From the NCBI GenBank assembly GCA_000421085.1, contig ATWE01000018.1, positions 1-64,000 of the forward strand: 64,000 nt of DNA. The letters run 5' to 3'. The translations under genes were made by a program, and so were the position numbers. Each line of letters starts with the position of its first letter. The stretch's first letter is position 1. This DNA comes from Ensifer sp. USDA 6670. Lineage in GTDB: Bacteria; Pseudomonadota; Alphaproteobacteria; Rhizobiales; Rhizobiaceae. Below, one piece after another: positions 18,612-30,494 of the stretch. The notes under the pieces were generated by a model. The model saw nothing but the letters and a program-made list of their open reading frames with translations, searched no databases and was not told the origin of the DNA.

Positions 18612-19586
18612 CTATGCCGGGAACCGCCGCCTGTAGTGTTCCACGACCTCAGGGTTGCGCAGATTAACGGGCAATCCCCCTTCCATGACGCGGATCGCTT
18701 CGGCTGCCGCTCCTGTTCCCATGCGCATCATGCTTTCGCCGGTGATGCCGGCTAGATGAGGCGTCACGATCACATTGTCCTGCCGGAAGTAGGGATGCTC
18801 GGGCGGCAGAGGCTGTGTGGAGAACACGTCAAGGGCAGCGCCGCCGATACGCCCCGTCTCTAGCGCCTCGATCAACGCATCATCATCCACGACCGGACCG
18901 CGCGACACGTTGACGAGGATCGCGCCCGGCTTCATGCGCGCAATTCGCTCGCGGCTTAAAAGTCCGATGGTCTTGGGCGTGAGCGGGCAACAGAGAACGA
19001 CTATATCCGCCGTCGAAACCAGGTCGTCGACTGAGAGAAACCGGACACCGTCCGGCAGGCTCTCCGGCGAGCGGCTGTTCGCAACGATCTCCAGCTGGAA
19101 CCCGTACTTCGCAATCCTGAAGACCGCCTTTCCCACATTGCCCATGCCGATGACGCCCATGATTCGGCCGGCGAGATCAAGTGCTCGGTCGGAGTGGGCT
19201 CGCCCAGCACTCCAACCCATGTTTCTGAGATCGCGGTCCATAGGACGGAACTGCCGCAGCAACGCAAGCGTCACCATGAAGACGTGCTCCGCAACGGTCG
19301 GTGCGTTGACGGCCGGCACGTTGGCGATAAGGACACCGGCGGCCGTGGCCGCGTCATAGGGAATCATGTCGAGCCCCGCACCATGCCGGACTAAGGCGCG
19401 CAGGGCCGGTACATTTCCGAAGAAGGCCGTCGGTATCGGCGCGCGCACGATGACAATCTCCGCACCCTCACCTTCACGAAGCAACGTCTCGGGATCGGGG
19501 GCGGACGCGACGCGGAGATCACCCGCCGCCTTCAGCATAGCTTCGGCGTCGGGGTGCAGGCGGTGGGTCGAGAAAATGAAACTCAT
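18612..19586 (-). CDS. D-isomer-specific 2-hydroxyacid dehydrogenase
   Basis: This 324-residue NAD(P)-dependent dehydrogenase has a nucleotide-binding motif GVIGMGNVG (residues 144-152), the arginine-containing NVSRGPVVDDDALIEAL and the catalytic histidine region HLAGITGES. The family includes phosphoglycerate, glyoxylate and hydroxypyruvate reductases. The start at 19586 follows GAGGAGG; an ATG twelve bases upstream overlaps that site. It is last in the operon headed by the isomerase at 22416, so it probably oxidises or reduces a 2-hydroxy/keto acid made in the same pathway. Confidence 0.9.
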   Translation of the reverse strand: MSFIFSTHRLHPDAEAMLKAAGDLRVASAPDPETLLREGEGAEIVIVRAPIPTAFFGNVPALRALVRHGAGLDMIPYDAATAAGVLIANVPAVNAPTVAEHVFMVTLALLRQFRPMDRDLRNMGWSAGRAHSDRALDLAGRIMGVIGMGNVGKAVFRIAKYGFQLEIVANSRSPESLPDGVRFLSVDDLVSTADIVVLCCPLTPKTIGLLSRERIARMKPGAILVNVSRGPVVDDDALIEALETGRIGGAALDVFSTQPLPPEHPYFRQDNVIVTPHLAGITGESMMRMGTGAAAEAIRVMEGGLPVNLRNPEVVEHYRRRFPA

Positions 19587-19609
19587 CGGCCTCCTCATTG
19601 CCGACGGGA

Positions 19610-20302
19610 CTACTCCGCGGCGGTCGCAGGCCCGCCGATGAGCCCCTTCCAGTAGCTTTCCGCGCCCTGAAGATGCGCGTTCATCAAAGCTTGGGCGAGA
19701 TTGCCGTCGCGGGCGAGCAACGCCTCGTAGATACGGATATGTTCTTCATGCGAGCGGCGGCTGCGGGCGATATCAGCGAAGTAGATAGGCAGTCGCTGTT
19801 CGCCCATCGTGTAATAGACGCTGCAGATCCGGTGGAAGACACTGTTCTTCGTCGCCCGTACGATCTCCAGATGAAAGTCCCTGTCTTCGCGCGCGAGGCC
19901 CTCGCCTGCCGCGATCTTCGCCTCGGAAGCGGCGAGAATTTCGCGCAGCCGTTCGTAGTTCTCCTCCGTCGCCCGGGCGCAGGCGAGCTCCGCAGCCTTG
20001 ATTTCGTGGATCTTGCGGAGTTCCACCGTTTCGTAGATCACGATCGGGTCCAGTGGCACGCCAGCGCGCGCGAAGAGTGCTATGGCCTCGACACTCGCCT
20101 CCGTCGTCGTCAGATAGATGCCCGACTTCGGCCGGCGCTCCACAATGCGCATGGCTTCGAGGATTGCCAGAGCCTCCCGGATCTGTCCCCGGCTAACGGC
20201 GAAGTGCTCGGCGAGCTCCCGCTCCGAGGGTGTTCGTCCGTTGCCGCTCGAAGTCGAGAATAGATGGGCCGCCAGATCCGAAAGCAGATTGTTATCTTTC
20301 AT
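19610..20302 (-). CDS. GntR-family regulator with FCD ligand-binding domain
   Basis: This 230-residue protein has a GntR winged HTH (RTPSERELAEHFAVSRGQIREAL, residues 22-45) and a helical FCD-type effector domain. FCD regulators typically bind sugar acids or carboxylates and recognise TGGTnnnACCA dyads. Four sites of that kind lie upstream of the ABC operon and in the divergent region at 22417-22721. It is inside the catabolic operon, between the enolase-superfamily gene and the dehydrogenase, and so would autoregulate. Confidence 0.9.
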   Translation of the reverse strand: MKDNNLLSDLAAHLFSTSSGNGRTPSERELAEHFAVSRGQIREALAILEAMRIVERRPKSGIYLTTTEASVEAIALFARAGVPLDPIVIYETVELRKIHEIKAAELACARATEENYERLREILAASEAKIAAGEGLAREDRDFHLEIVRATKNSVFHRICSVYYTMGEQRLPIYFADIARSRRSHEEHIRIYEALLARDGNLAQALMNAHLQGAESYWKGLIGGPATAAE

Positions 20303-20304
20303 GA

Positions 20305-21474
20305 TTACAGTCTTTGCGCATGAGTCTCCAGGACGCGCTCATTTATCGTAAACCCCAAGCCGGGTTTATCGGGAATCTCTAGCATCCCGTCTGTCACGGC
20401 GACAGTCTCCTCTACGAGGTCGTGGATCATCGGGTTCGCGCCGACCGAATATTCGATGACGAAGCTCGCCGGGGAGGCCGCGCAGATGTGCAGGCCAGAG
20501 AAGAAGCACGGCGCACCGGCCCACAAATGCGGAGCAAGACGCAGGTTGAAGGCACTGGCGATCGCACCGATGCGCATGGCCTCCGTAATGCCGCCGCAGA
20601 ACGCCGGATCGGGCTGGAAAATATCGGCTGAGCGCTGTACCGCAAGGTCGCGGAAAGCGAAGCGAGTGGCCTCGCTCTCGCCGGCTGCGACCGGCACGTT
20701 TCCAGCGGCGCGCACTTCCGCCATGCCGGCCTTATCGTCTGCGATCACCGGCTCCTCGAACCAGGCAAGATCGCAATCCCGGACGAGCTGGATGAAACGT
20801 TTCGCGTCGGCAACCGTGTAGGTGCCATGCGCATCGACCATGATATCCACGGAGGGGCCCAGCGCCTTGCGGGCAGCACGCACACGGGCCGCCGACACAT
20901 GCGGTGCGCGGTCCATCGCGCCGACCCTCATCTTGACCGCCTTGAAACCGCCACTCGCAAGGTAGGACTGCAGCTGGGCGCCGATCTTTTCGGCACTCTC
21001 CCACCCGCCGGAAGCATAAGCAGGCAGCCGATCCGCCTTACGCCCCCCGAGCAGCTTCCATACCGGCACGCCCAGTGATTTGCCGAGGATGTCCCACAAT
21101 GCGATATCGACCGCACTGATCGCGGCAACCGAGAGGCCCCGCCGTGAGAGTTCCGGCATCGCATGACCCGACATCGCCGCCGTTTCGTGGCGCACGCCGT
21201 TGTAGAGCATCTCCCAGATGGCGGAGATATCGGCGGGGTCGCGACCGACGAGCCTCGGCCCCACCTCATAGTTGAGCATGTGCACGAGCGTGCCGTAAGT
21301 ACCCGCGCTGCCCGCAGCATTCTTGCCTTCGCCCCACCCCACGATCCCGTCATCTGTTTCTATCCGCAGGATCGCCGCGTCGAAGGTTGTCAGGCGCCCG
21401 AAATCGCTGCGATGCTGCCGATTGGCTTCGATAGGTATGCGAACCCACCAGGCTTGGACGGTCTTGATACGCAT
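20305..21474 (-). CDS. Mandelate racemase/enolase-superfamily enzyme, probable sugar-acid dehydratase
   Basis: This 389-residue enzyme has the enolase capping domain and barrel. Metal ligands are D214 (MVDAHG), E240 (WFEEP) and E266 (AGESEA); H316 (LAPHLWAG) pairs with D289 (FQPDP) as a general acid/base dyad. The first catalytic motif reads K181-M-R183 where many members have KxK. The His-Asp dyad is typical of the mandelate racemase subgroup, which includes galactarate, rhamnonate and fuconate dehydratases. The start at 21474 (MRIKTVQAWW) matches the family start. The substrate is not assignable. Confidence 0.88.
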   Translation of the reverse strand: MRIKTVQAWWVRIPIEANRQHRSDFGRLTTFDAAILRIETDDGIVGWGEGKNAAGSAGTYGTLVHMLNYEVGPRLVGRDPADISAIWEMLYNGVRHETAAMSGHAMPELSRRGLSVAAISAVDIALWDILGKSLGVPVWKLLGGRKADRLPAYASGGWESAEKIGAQLQSYLASGGFKAVKMRVGAMDRAPHVSAARVRAARKALGPSVDIMVDAHGTYTVADAKRFIQLVRDCDLAWFEEPVIADDKAGMAEVRAAGNVPVAAGESEATRFAFRDLAVQRSADIFQPDPAFCGGITEAMRIGAIASAFNLRLAPHLWAGAPCFFSGLHICAASPASFVIEYSVGANPMIHDLVEETVAVTDGMLEIPDKPGLGFTINERVLETHAQRL

Positions 21475-21528
21475 TTCGCCTCCCAACCTCGCAGCACGCC
21501 GGCCGCAGGGCATGCTCGGGACCCGTCC

Positions 21529-22416
21529 TCACTTGATCAGCGGCAGGATGGTCTCTGCGGTGATCCGCATCTGGTCATCGTAGAACTTCTCGGTCAGCAG
21601 GCTCGATCCGTGGTCCTGGATGAATTTGAGCTGCTCCGGCGGTATATCGACCGGGTTGCGCTCGACCATGTCGCGGTATTTCGCCGCCGGCGTGCGGTCT
21701 ACCGGAGCCACGAACTCATTGGTGAGCGCGCCGTCGTATCCGATCTCTTTCAAAGTGGCGACGATCTTCGGCCAGTCGAGATGACCGAGGCCCGCCGCAA
21801 AGCGGTTGTTGTCCGCCACATGGAAATCGAAAAGCCGGTTTCCGGCGAGCCTGATCGCGTCGTATATGTCCTCCTCCTCGATGTTGAGGTGAAAGGCGTC
21901 GAGGCAAACGCCGCAATCGGGATCAACCGCCTCGGCTAGCGCGAGCGCTTGGGCAGCACGGTTGAAGAAATAGGTCTCGAACCGGTTGAGCGGTTCAATC
22001 GCCAGCCGAACGCCCTTTTGCCTGGCGTGGGCGAAGCACTCCTTCGTCGCATCCACGACCCACTGCCACTCCTCCTCCTCGGTGCCATCCGGAACAACCT
22101 TGCCGACGGTCGCAGGTACAAGGGTGACGATCTCGCCCTCGAGCTCGCTCACCATCGTGATGACACTCTTCACGTAATCCACTGACTTTGCTCGCTGGCC
22201 CTCCTCCTTGGCTGCGAGGTTGCGCTCACCGAGCGTTAGCGTCACCGCGCCCCAGCAGCGAATGCCGTGTTCTTTGAGCAGTGCGCGCGTGTCCTTGATG
22301 TCGTACTGGGCCGGCTCGCCTGAAATCTCGATGCTCTCGTAGCCGTACTTCTTGATGCGTTTCAGCGTGACGGCGAGAGGCTCCGCCCGCATCCAGTTGT
22401 GCGTCGAAAGGTGCAT
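21529..22416 (-). CDS. Xylose-isomerase-like TIM-barrel sugar epimerase/isomerase
   Basis: This 295-residue protein belongs to the sugar phosphate isomerase/epimerase superfamily. The four metal ligands expected in D-tagatose 3-epimerase-type enzymes are visible: E141 (EPLNRFE), D173 (CLDAFHLNIEE), H199 (DFHVADNNR) and E234 (TNEF). It starts after GGGAGGACGTTT and is first in a four-gene operon. A second member of the same family is encoded divergently at 22722, which suggests two successive epimerisation steps or two related substrates. Confidence 0.88.
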   Translation of the reverse strand: MHLSTHNWMRAEPLAVTLKRIKKYGYESIEISGEPAQYDIKDTRALLKEHGIRCWGAVTLTLGERNLAAKEEGQRAKSVDYVKSVITMVSELEGEIVTLVPATVGKVVPDGTEEEEWQWVVDATKECFAHARQKGVRLAIEPLNRFETYFFNRAAQALALAEAVDPDCGVCLDAFHLNIEEEDIYDAIRLAGNRLFDFHVADNNRFAAGLGHLDWPKIVATLKEIGYDGALTNEFVAPVDRTPAAKYRDMVERNPVDIPPEQLKFIQDHGSSLLTEKFYDDQMRITAETILPLIK

Positions 22417-22497
22417 AAACGTCCTCCCAAACTATCGCTACTGCCGCGGCCCTCGAAGGGTGCCGGGGCATTTCCTCCGCTCCGATCGAACCTATTC

Positions 22498-22508
22498 TGG
22501 TTCGGCCA
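22498..22508. promoter_or_regulatory. GntR-type operator site 3 (TGGTTCGGCCA)
   Basis: TGGT-TCG-GCCA is a one-mismatch dyad. Its 15-base context CTGGTTCGGCCAATT differs at two positions from CTGGTTTGACCAATT upstream of the ABC operon. It lies 82 bases upstream of the minus-strand operon start and could serve that promoter. Confidence 0.5.
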
Positions 22509-22652
22509 ATTCTATTTCATCAAAGGTCTATCCCAAATTGCCTCCGCCGGCAAGACGCTTACGAAGCCTCGCATTTACAGGCTTTTGTCCGCGTAACGCG
22601 GCGCTTCGATCCGAAATCATTGCCGGTGCCAGCTTGACCAGATCGCCGCATT

Positions 22653-22663
22653 TGGTATTACCA
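22653..22663. promoter_or_regulatory. GntR-type operator site 4 (TGGTATTACCA)
   Basis: TGGT-ATT-ACCA is a perfect dyad. The context TTTGGTATTACCAGAT differs in one base from the site at 12656-12671. It covers the -10 element predicted for the plus-strand isomerase gene. Confidence 0.6.
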
Positions 22664-22721
22664 GATGGCGGCCAGCGTGGGGAGGCATTACCGCGGCAGC
22701 GAGAAACGGGAGGAACCAACC

Positions 22722-23573
22722 ATGAAGATCGGTATGTGCATGTTTCTTTGGACGACGAGCGTCGGCCGGAAACATGAAACGCTCCTCCGGGACATCAGAG
22801 CGACCGGCTTCGACGGGGTTGAAATTCCGATCTTCGAGGGCACTCCGGACGACTATCGCCGCCTCGGCGCATTGCTCGATGGCATAGGTCTGGAGCGCAC
22901 TGCTGTGTCTGCGATGAGCGACCCATCCATGAACCTGATTTCGCCTGACACTGCGACACGCAAGCGCGGCATCGCCTACATGCAATGGGCTATCGACTGC
23001 GCGGCCGCCCTCGGCGCGCACACGTTAAGCGGTCCACTGCATTCTACGCTCGGCCAGTTTTCCGGTACCGGGCCTACCGCCGCAGAACTGAGGCGGTCCA
23101 TCACCTCGCAGCGCACGATCGGCGATCATGCCGGTCAGCGCGGTGTCACCGTTGCGCTCGAGGCGCTGAACCGCTTCGAGTGTTATCTCGTCAACACAAT
23201 GGACGACCTTGCTTCTCATATTGATGCAATCGGGCATCCGAATATTCGCGCCATGTACGACACCTTCCACAGCAATATTGAGGAAGCCGATCCCGTGGGG
23301 GCCTTCACCCGCAATGCCGACCGCATTGTTCATGTTCACATCTCGGAAAACGACCGCGGGGTACCGGGCCGTGGCAACATTCCATGGCCGGAGACCTTCA
23401 AGGCAATCCGTGCGAGCGGCTATGATGGCTGGCTGACAATCGAGGCCTTCGGCCGCGCATTGAAAGACCTCGCGGCCGCAACGAAGGTCTGGCGCGATTT
23501 CTCCGAGACGCCGGAAGTGGTCTACCGGGATGGATACCGTCACATCCGGAACGGATGGGAGGCAGCGGCATGA
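22722..23573 (+). CDS. D-tagatose 3-epimerase-family sugar isomerase/epimerase
   Basis: This 283-residue TIM-barrel enzyme starts after GGGAGGAACC. Metal ligands are E147 (LEALNRFE), D180 (MYDTFHSNIEE), H206 (HVHISENDRG) and E241 (IEAFG). This pattern, including EALNRFE and SENDRG.PG.G, is characteristic of D-tagatose/D-psicose 3-epimerases. It is transcribed divergently from the operon that begins with a related isomerase and shares its putative GntR control. The sugar acted on is not known. Confidence 0.88.
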   Translation: MKIGMCMFLWTTSVGRKHETLLRDIRATGFDGVEIPIFEGTPDDYRRLGALLDGIGLERTAVSAMSDPSMNLISPDTATRKRGIAYMQWAIDCAAALGAHTLSGPLHSTLGQFSGTGPTAAELRRSITSQRTIGDHAGQRGVTVALEALNRFECYLVNTMDDLASHIDAIGHPNIRAMYDTFHSNIEEADPVGAFTRNADRIVHVHISENDRGVPGRGNIPWPETFKAIRASGYDGWLTIEAFGRALKDLAAATKVWRDFSETPEVVYRDGYRHIRNGWEAAA

Positions 23574-23711
23574 CGGGCCGGGCCTCCCGGACGAAATCAT
23601 AGAAGCTCCCGTTGAAATAGCCTGTGCGGCGCCGCTCTCACCGACGCCGGGTTTTCCTAGACTGGCCAACACCTGGAAACCATGCACTTCCGGACGGATG
23701 AACTCTGCGGC

Positions 23712-27485
<3,774 letters not shown>

Positions 27486-27531
27486 GGGAGATCTCCCGTT
27501 CTGAAAACGACAAAGAATTATCGATTTAGTC

Positions 27532-27551
27532 ACATAAAGATATCTTTATGT
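27532..27551. promoter_or_regulatory. Candidate methionine-metabolism operator upstream of metH
   Basis: ACATAAAGATATCTTTATGT is a perfect 20-base palindrome 47 bases before the metH start. AT-rich palindromes of this ATAAAGATATCTTTAT type are, to my recollection, the recognition sites of SahR-like ArsR-family regulators that respond to S-adenosylhomocysteine in Proteobacteria. The regulator gene is not in this window. Confidence 0.6.
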
Positions 27552-27586
27552 CAACATACGTGCCGGTCACAATTGCAGATTGGCAA

Positions 27587-27618
27587 TAAAAACGGCCCGC
27601 CGCGGATGCGGCGGGCCG
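27587..27618 (-). terminator. Rho-independent terminator after the AGE epimerase gene
   Basis: The 11-bp perfect stem CGGCCCGCCGC (27593-27603) pairs with GCGGCGGGCCG (27608-27618) around a 4-base loop. On the minus strand it is followed by TTTTTATT. It lies 45 bases after the stop of the gene at 27663 and upstream of the metH promoter, so it separates the two units. Confidence 0.85.
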
Positions 27619-27662
27619 AATAATGGCGCTCTCAACGAGGACGGAAGGTCTGGCGACGCCGG

Positions 27663-28826
27663 TCACATCCGCTTAAGGCAATCCTCCAGTTCATAGATCG
27701 CGCATAGAATATGATAGAAGGTGCTTGCTGGCGCGGGCTCTTCGACGAAGCTGCCATCCGCCTTCAGCTTGTCGCGCCAGAGGCCGCGGACAGGCACGTC
27801 CAGGAAGCGCTGCAGCGCCGCTGCGGCGCGCCCAGCCGAAGCCAGATAGCGCTCTCGCTCAACACCTTCCGTCAAAGCCGCAAAGCGGATCGCCGCCTTC
27901 AGCCACTCCGTCTGCGGCCAAAGCCGCGCTGTCGGATCGGCAACGGAGAAATCGTCGAGGAGCGTCATGACGACCACGTCCCGCTCGGGGCATGTCCCAT
28001 ATTTCTCGCCGATATCGAAAAGCCGCCGCGCCTCGACGATCGCCTGCGCATTGCCGCGCCGTTCCGCCCAGCGCAGGAGGAGCCATGCCCATTCGAAATG
28101 GTGCCCCGGCTCGACGATACGGCCCTTTTCTCCGGGGAACGGCGCCCAGTCGTGATCGAAGAATTCGCGCAGCGCCCCGCTCTCGGCGTCGATGAACCGG
28201 TCCAAGGCCAGATGCGCGATCTCGTCGGCGAGATTGGCCCAGCCGACGCGGTCGAATCCTTCCGCCTCCTCGCTCGCAAGACAGGCCTCGAAGAGGTGCA
28301 TATGCGGATTGGAGCCGAGCGGCAGGCGCGGCGGTTCGTCCTCCTCGAAGCCGGCGAGCGGATGCTTGAAATGGGCTTCGAGTTGTCGCCTGAGTTTGTC
28401 GCTGCGTCCCGCCATCTCGGCGCCTCGCTCTGGCAGGACTTCCGCCAAATGGGCGAAGGCAAGAAAGGCGAAAGCCTGGTTGTAGAGGTCGAAGGAAGCA
28501 TCGATGAGCTTGCCGTCGGCATTCGCCAGCGCCCCGTAAAAGCCGCCCGGCTGCCCGTAGACGCGATCGAAATAGAGAAGGCCGCCTTCGGCGGCGGTGC
28601 GCCAGTCTCCATTCCAGCCGCGCCGGCCCGCCGCGGCGAAGCAGTAGACCTGTCGGGGCTGCACGCGGGAGCGGCGGTCGGCGCGCGTGGGTTCGCCATT
28701 CATGTCGATCGTCTCGACGAAGCCGCCACCCTCCCCGTCGAAGCCTTTCTGCCGCCAGAGCGGCAAGGCAGCATCGTTCAGCCAGCCCGCGAGTTCGCCT
28801 GCCTGGAGATGAATATCCATGCCCAT
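27663..28826 (-). CDS. AGE-family (N-acylglucosamine 2-epimerase/mannose isomerase) protein
   Basis: This 387-residue protein has the (alpha/alpha)6-barrel signatures of the AGE family, such as QPRQVYCFAAAGRRGWNG, FGGFYGALANADG-like residues (YGQPGGFYGALANADGK) and EPGHHFEWAWLLLRWAE with the catalytic histidine pair. Family members interconvert mannose and fructose or epimerise N-acylglucosamine and cellobiose. Downstream position from a ROK sugar kinase favours a mannose-to-fructose isomerase role. In some rhizobia this gene is annotated pmi, but a phosphomannose isomerase activity is not shown by the sequence. An ATG six bases inside is an alternative start. Confidence 0.85.
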   Translation of the reverse strand: MGMDIHLQAGELAGWLNDAALPLWRQKGFDGEGGGFVETIDMNGEPTRADRRSRVQPRQVYCFAAAGRRGWNGDWRTAAEGGLLYFDRVYGQPGGFYGALANADGKLIDASFDLYNQAFAFLAFAHLAEVLPERGAEMAGRSDKLRRQLEAHFKHPLAGFEEDEPPRLPLGSNPHMHLFEACLASEEAEGFDRVGWANLADEIAHLALDRFIDAESGALREFFDHDWAPFPGEKGRIVEPGHHFEWAWLLLRWAERRGNAQAIVEARRLFDIGEKYGTCPERDVVVMTLLDDFSVADPTARLWPQTEWLKAAIRFAALTEGVERERYLASAGRAAAALQRFLDVPVRGLWRDKLKADGSFVEEPAPASTFYHILCAIYELEDCLKRM

Positions 28827-28836
28827 CCGCTTTCCG

Positions 28837-29331
28837 TCAGCTTTCCAGCTTCAGCGGGTCGTGATCCGCGCCGAGAAGTTCTGCCAGCGCCTCGACCACG
28901 AGATTGTGGTCCTCACGTTGCGGCAGGCCGGAAACCGTGACCGCGCCGATGCAGCCCGTTCCCTTGACGACGATCGGGAAGCTGCCGCCATGGGCGGCAA
29001 ACTCAGCATCCGGCAGGCCGAGCTTCGCCTGCAAATTGGTTTGCTGCTTGAGGAGGCTGAGCCCCGTGGCGTAGCTGCTCTTGAACAGCCGGAACACCGT
29101 GTTGCGCTTGCGGCGCACCCAGTTCGGATTGTCCGGCGTCGCCCCATCGAGGGCCGCATAAAAGACCTGCATGGAGAAGAGCGTGATGTCGATGACGCAG
29201 CCGAGCTTGCGTTCCGCGGCCATCCGGCGAAGCGTTGCGCCTAGCTTCCAGGCCGTACCGAGATCGAAGCGATCGAACTGCAATTGCTGCTCCTGCAGCG
29301 CAATCCGGCGCAGATCATTGTCTATGTTCAT
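28837..29331 (-). CDS. HbpS/GlcG-like heme-binding domain protein (UPF0303)
   Basis: This 164-residue protein belongs to the UPF0303 branch of the HbpS/GlcG-like (DUF336-type) fold. Typical features are WKLGATLRRMAAERKLGCVIDITLF at residues 28-53 and AAHGGSFPIVVKGTGCIGAVTVSGLPQREDHNLVVEAL near the C-terminus. Such proteins have been linked to heme binding or degradation and to small-molecule sensing, but most are uncharacterised. It lies 10 bases before the AGE gene and 75 bases after the ROK kinase gene in one operon. Confidence 0.8.
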   Translation of the reverse strand: MNIDNDLRRIALQEQQLQFDRFDLGTAWKLGATLRRMAAERKLGCVIDITLFSMQVFYAALDGATPDNPNWVRRKRNTVFRLFKSSYATGLSLLKQQTNLQAKLGLPDAEFAAHGGSFPIVVKGTGCIGAVTVSGLPQREDHNLVVEALAELLGADHDPLKLES

Positions 29332-29406
29332 GATGCCTCCGCTTGGTCAGTGGTCGAACTGGACGAGTGCGATACGCGGTCGTGCAAAATTCCCCCGCCT
29401 GGCCGG

Positions 29407-30303
29407 TTATCCCTTCCAAAGCCATGCGGCGCCGCGCACGCCGGAACTGTCGCCGTGCACCGCCTTGCGAATCGGCGTCTCGAAACTGTCGCCGAAGAGA
29501 TATCTGGTGATCGATGCCGGCAACTCGCCGTAAATCTCGTCGACATTGGACATGCCTCCGCCGAGCACGAAGACGTCGGGATCGACGATGTTGGTCAACA
29601 GCGCGAGACTGCGGGCCAGCCGGTCGACGAAGCGCTCGTAGACACCGATTGCCGCCGGATCGCCGGCGCGCTTCGCCTCGATGATGTCCCGCCCGCGCCG
29701 GTCCGTCCCGGTCGTCATGCGGTAGTCGAGTTCCAGCCCGGTGCCACAGGCATACATGTCGAGGCAACCGAGCTTGCCGCACCAGCACCTGTGCCCCGGA
29801 TATTCATCCTTCGTCATCCAGGGCAGCGGGTAATGGCCGATCTCGGCCGCGACGCCCTGATAGCCGGCGTGAACCTTCTTGCCGATCGCCAGACCGCCGC
29901 CATGGCCCGTACCCACGATCACGCCGAAGACGACGGCCGCGTCCTTGCCCGCCCCGTCGACGGCTTCGGAGACCGCAAGGCAATTGGCGTCGTTGGCCAG
30001 GCGCACCTCGCGTCCGAGCGCAGCCGCAAGATCCCGCCCGAGCGGCTTGCCGTTGATGAGCACTGCATTGGAATTGCGCACGATGCCGGTGCGCGGATTG
30101 GGACTGCCGGGTATGCCGATGCCGATCGAGCCGCGCTCGCCGGCCGTGCTTTCCGCCGATGCGACGAGCTCTACGACGGCACGGATGCAATCCTCATAGC
30201 CGCTGGTGGGTGTTGGGACGCGATGGCGGGCACGCGTCTCGCCATCGCGATCAAGCGCGATGACCTCCATTTTCGTGCCGCCCCAGTCAATTCCGATGAA
30301 CAT
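29407..30303 (-). CDS. ROK-family sugar kinase (fructokinase-like)
   Basis: This 298-residue kinase has the ATP phosphate motif IDWGGTKMEV at residues 4-13, the catalytic Asp in LANDANCLAVSE, the ROK signature GVIVGTGHGGGLAIG, and a zinc-binding motif CWCGKLGCLD. The ROK signature usually continues with Glu in CxCGxxGCxE; here it is Asp. Together with the AGE isomerase downstream the operon could convert mannose to fructose and phosphorylate it. The annotation as fructokinase (frk/mak) is probable, not certain. The gene starts about 190 bases from the tRNA-Arg gene, on the other strand. Confidence 0.87.
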   Translation of the reverse strand: MFIGIDWGGTKMEVIALDRDGETRARHRVPTPTSGYEDCIRAVVELVASAESTAGERGSIGIGIPGSPNPRTGIVRNSNAVLINGKPLGRDLAAALGREVRLANDANCLAVSEAVDGAGKDAAVVFGVIVGTGHGGGLAIGKKVHAGYQGVAAEIGHYPLPWMTKDEYPGHRCWCGKLGCLDMYACGTGLELDYRMTTGTDRRGRDIIEAKRAGDPAAIGVYERFVDRLARSLALLTNIVDPDVFVLGGGMSNVDEIYGELPASITRYLFGDSFETPIRKAVHGDSSGVRGAAWLWKG

Positions 30304-30494
30304 CTATCTGGTCTTTGGGATAAAGATCGTTGGCGAGGAACGCGGCAGCCTCTCCTCCGGCGCCGCGGGCCTTGCTTAGCATCCACCGCATCGGAGATGC
30401 TAGCCCCCACTCTCGGGAGCGCCTGCAAATCGGCTGCGATCGCCGAAAAACACTTGGCGAAAGAGCCTCGCTTTTGTATGGGTCTATTCCGAGT

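Larger units (their letters stand above)
22417..22721. promoter_or_regulatory. Divergent promoter region of the sugar-acid locus
   Basis: This 305-base gap separates the minus-strand catabolic operon from the plus-strand isomerase gene. No gene is seen in it. It contains GntR-type sites at 22498-22508 and 22653-22663 and a CTTGAC element at 22633-22638 that would drive the plus-strand gene with TATTAC (22656-22661) as -10 at 17-base spacing, overlapping the second site. Confidence 0.55.

Noticed and set aside
27486-27662. A SAM or cobalamin riboswitch upstream of metH
   Set aside because: The 177-base gap is taken by the terminator of the preceding gene, the palindrome and the ribosome site. 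I find no conserved riboswitch core in it.
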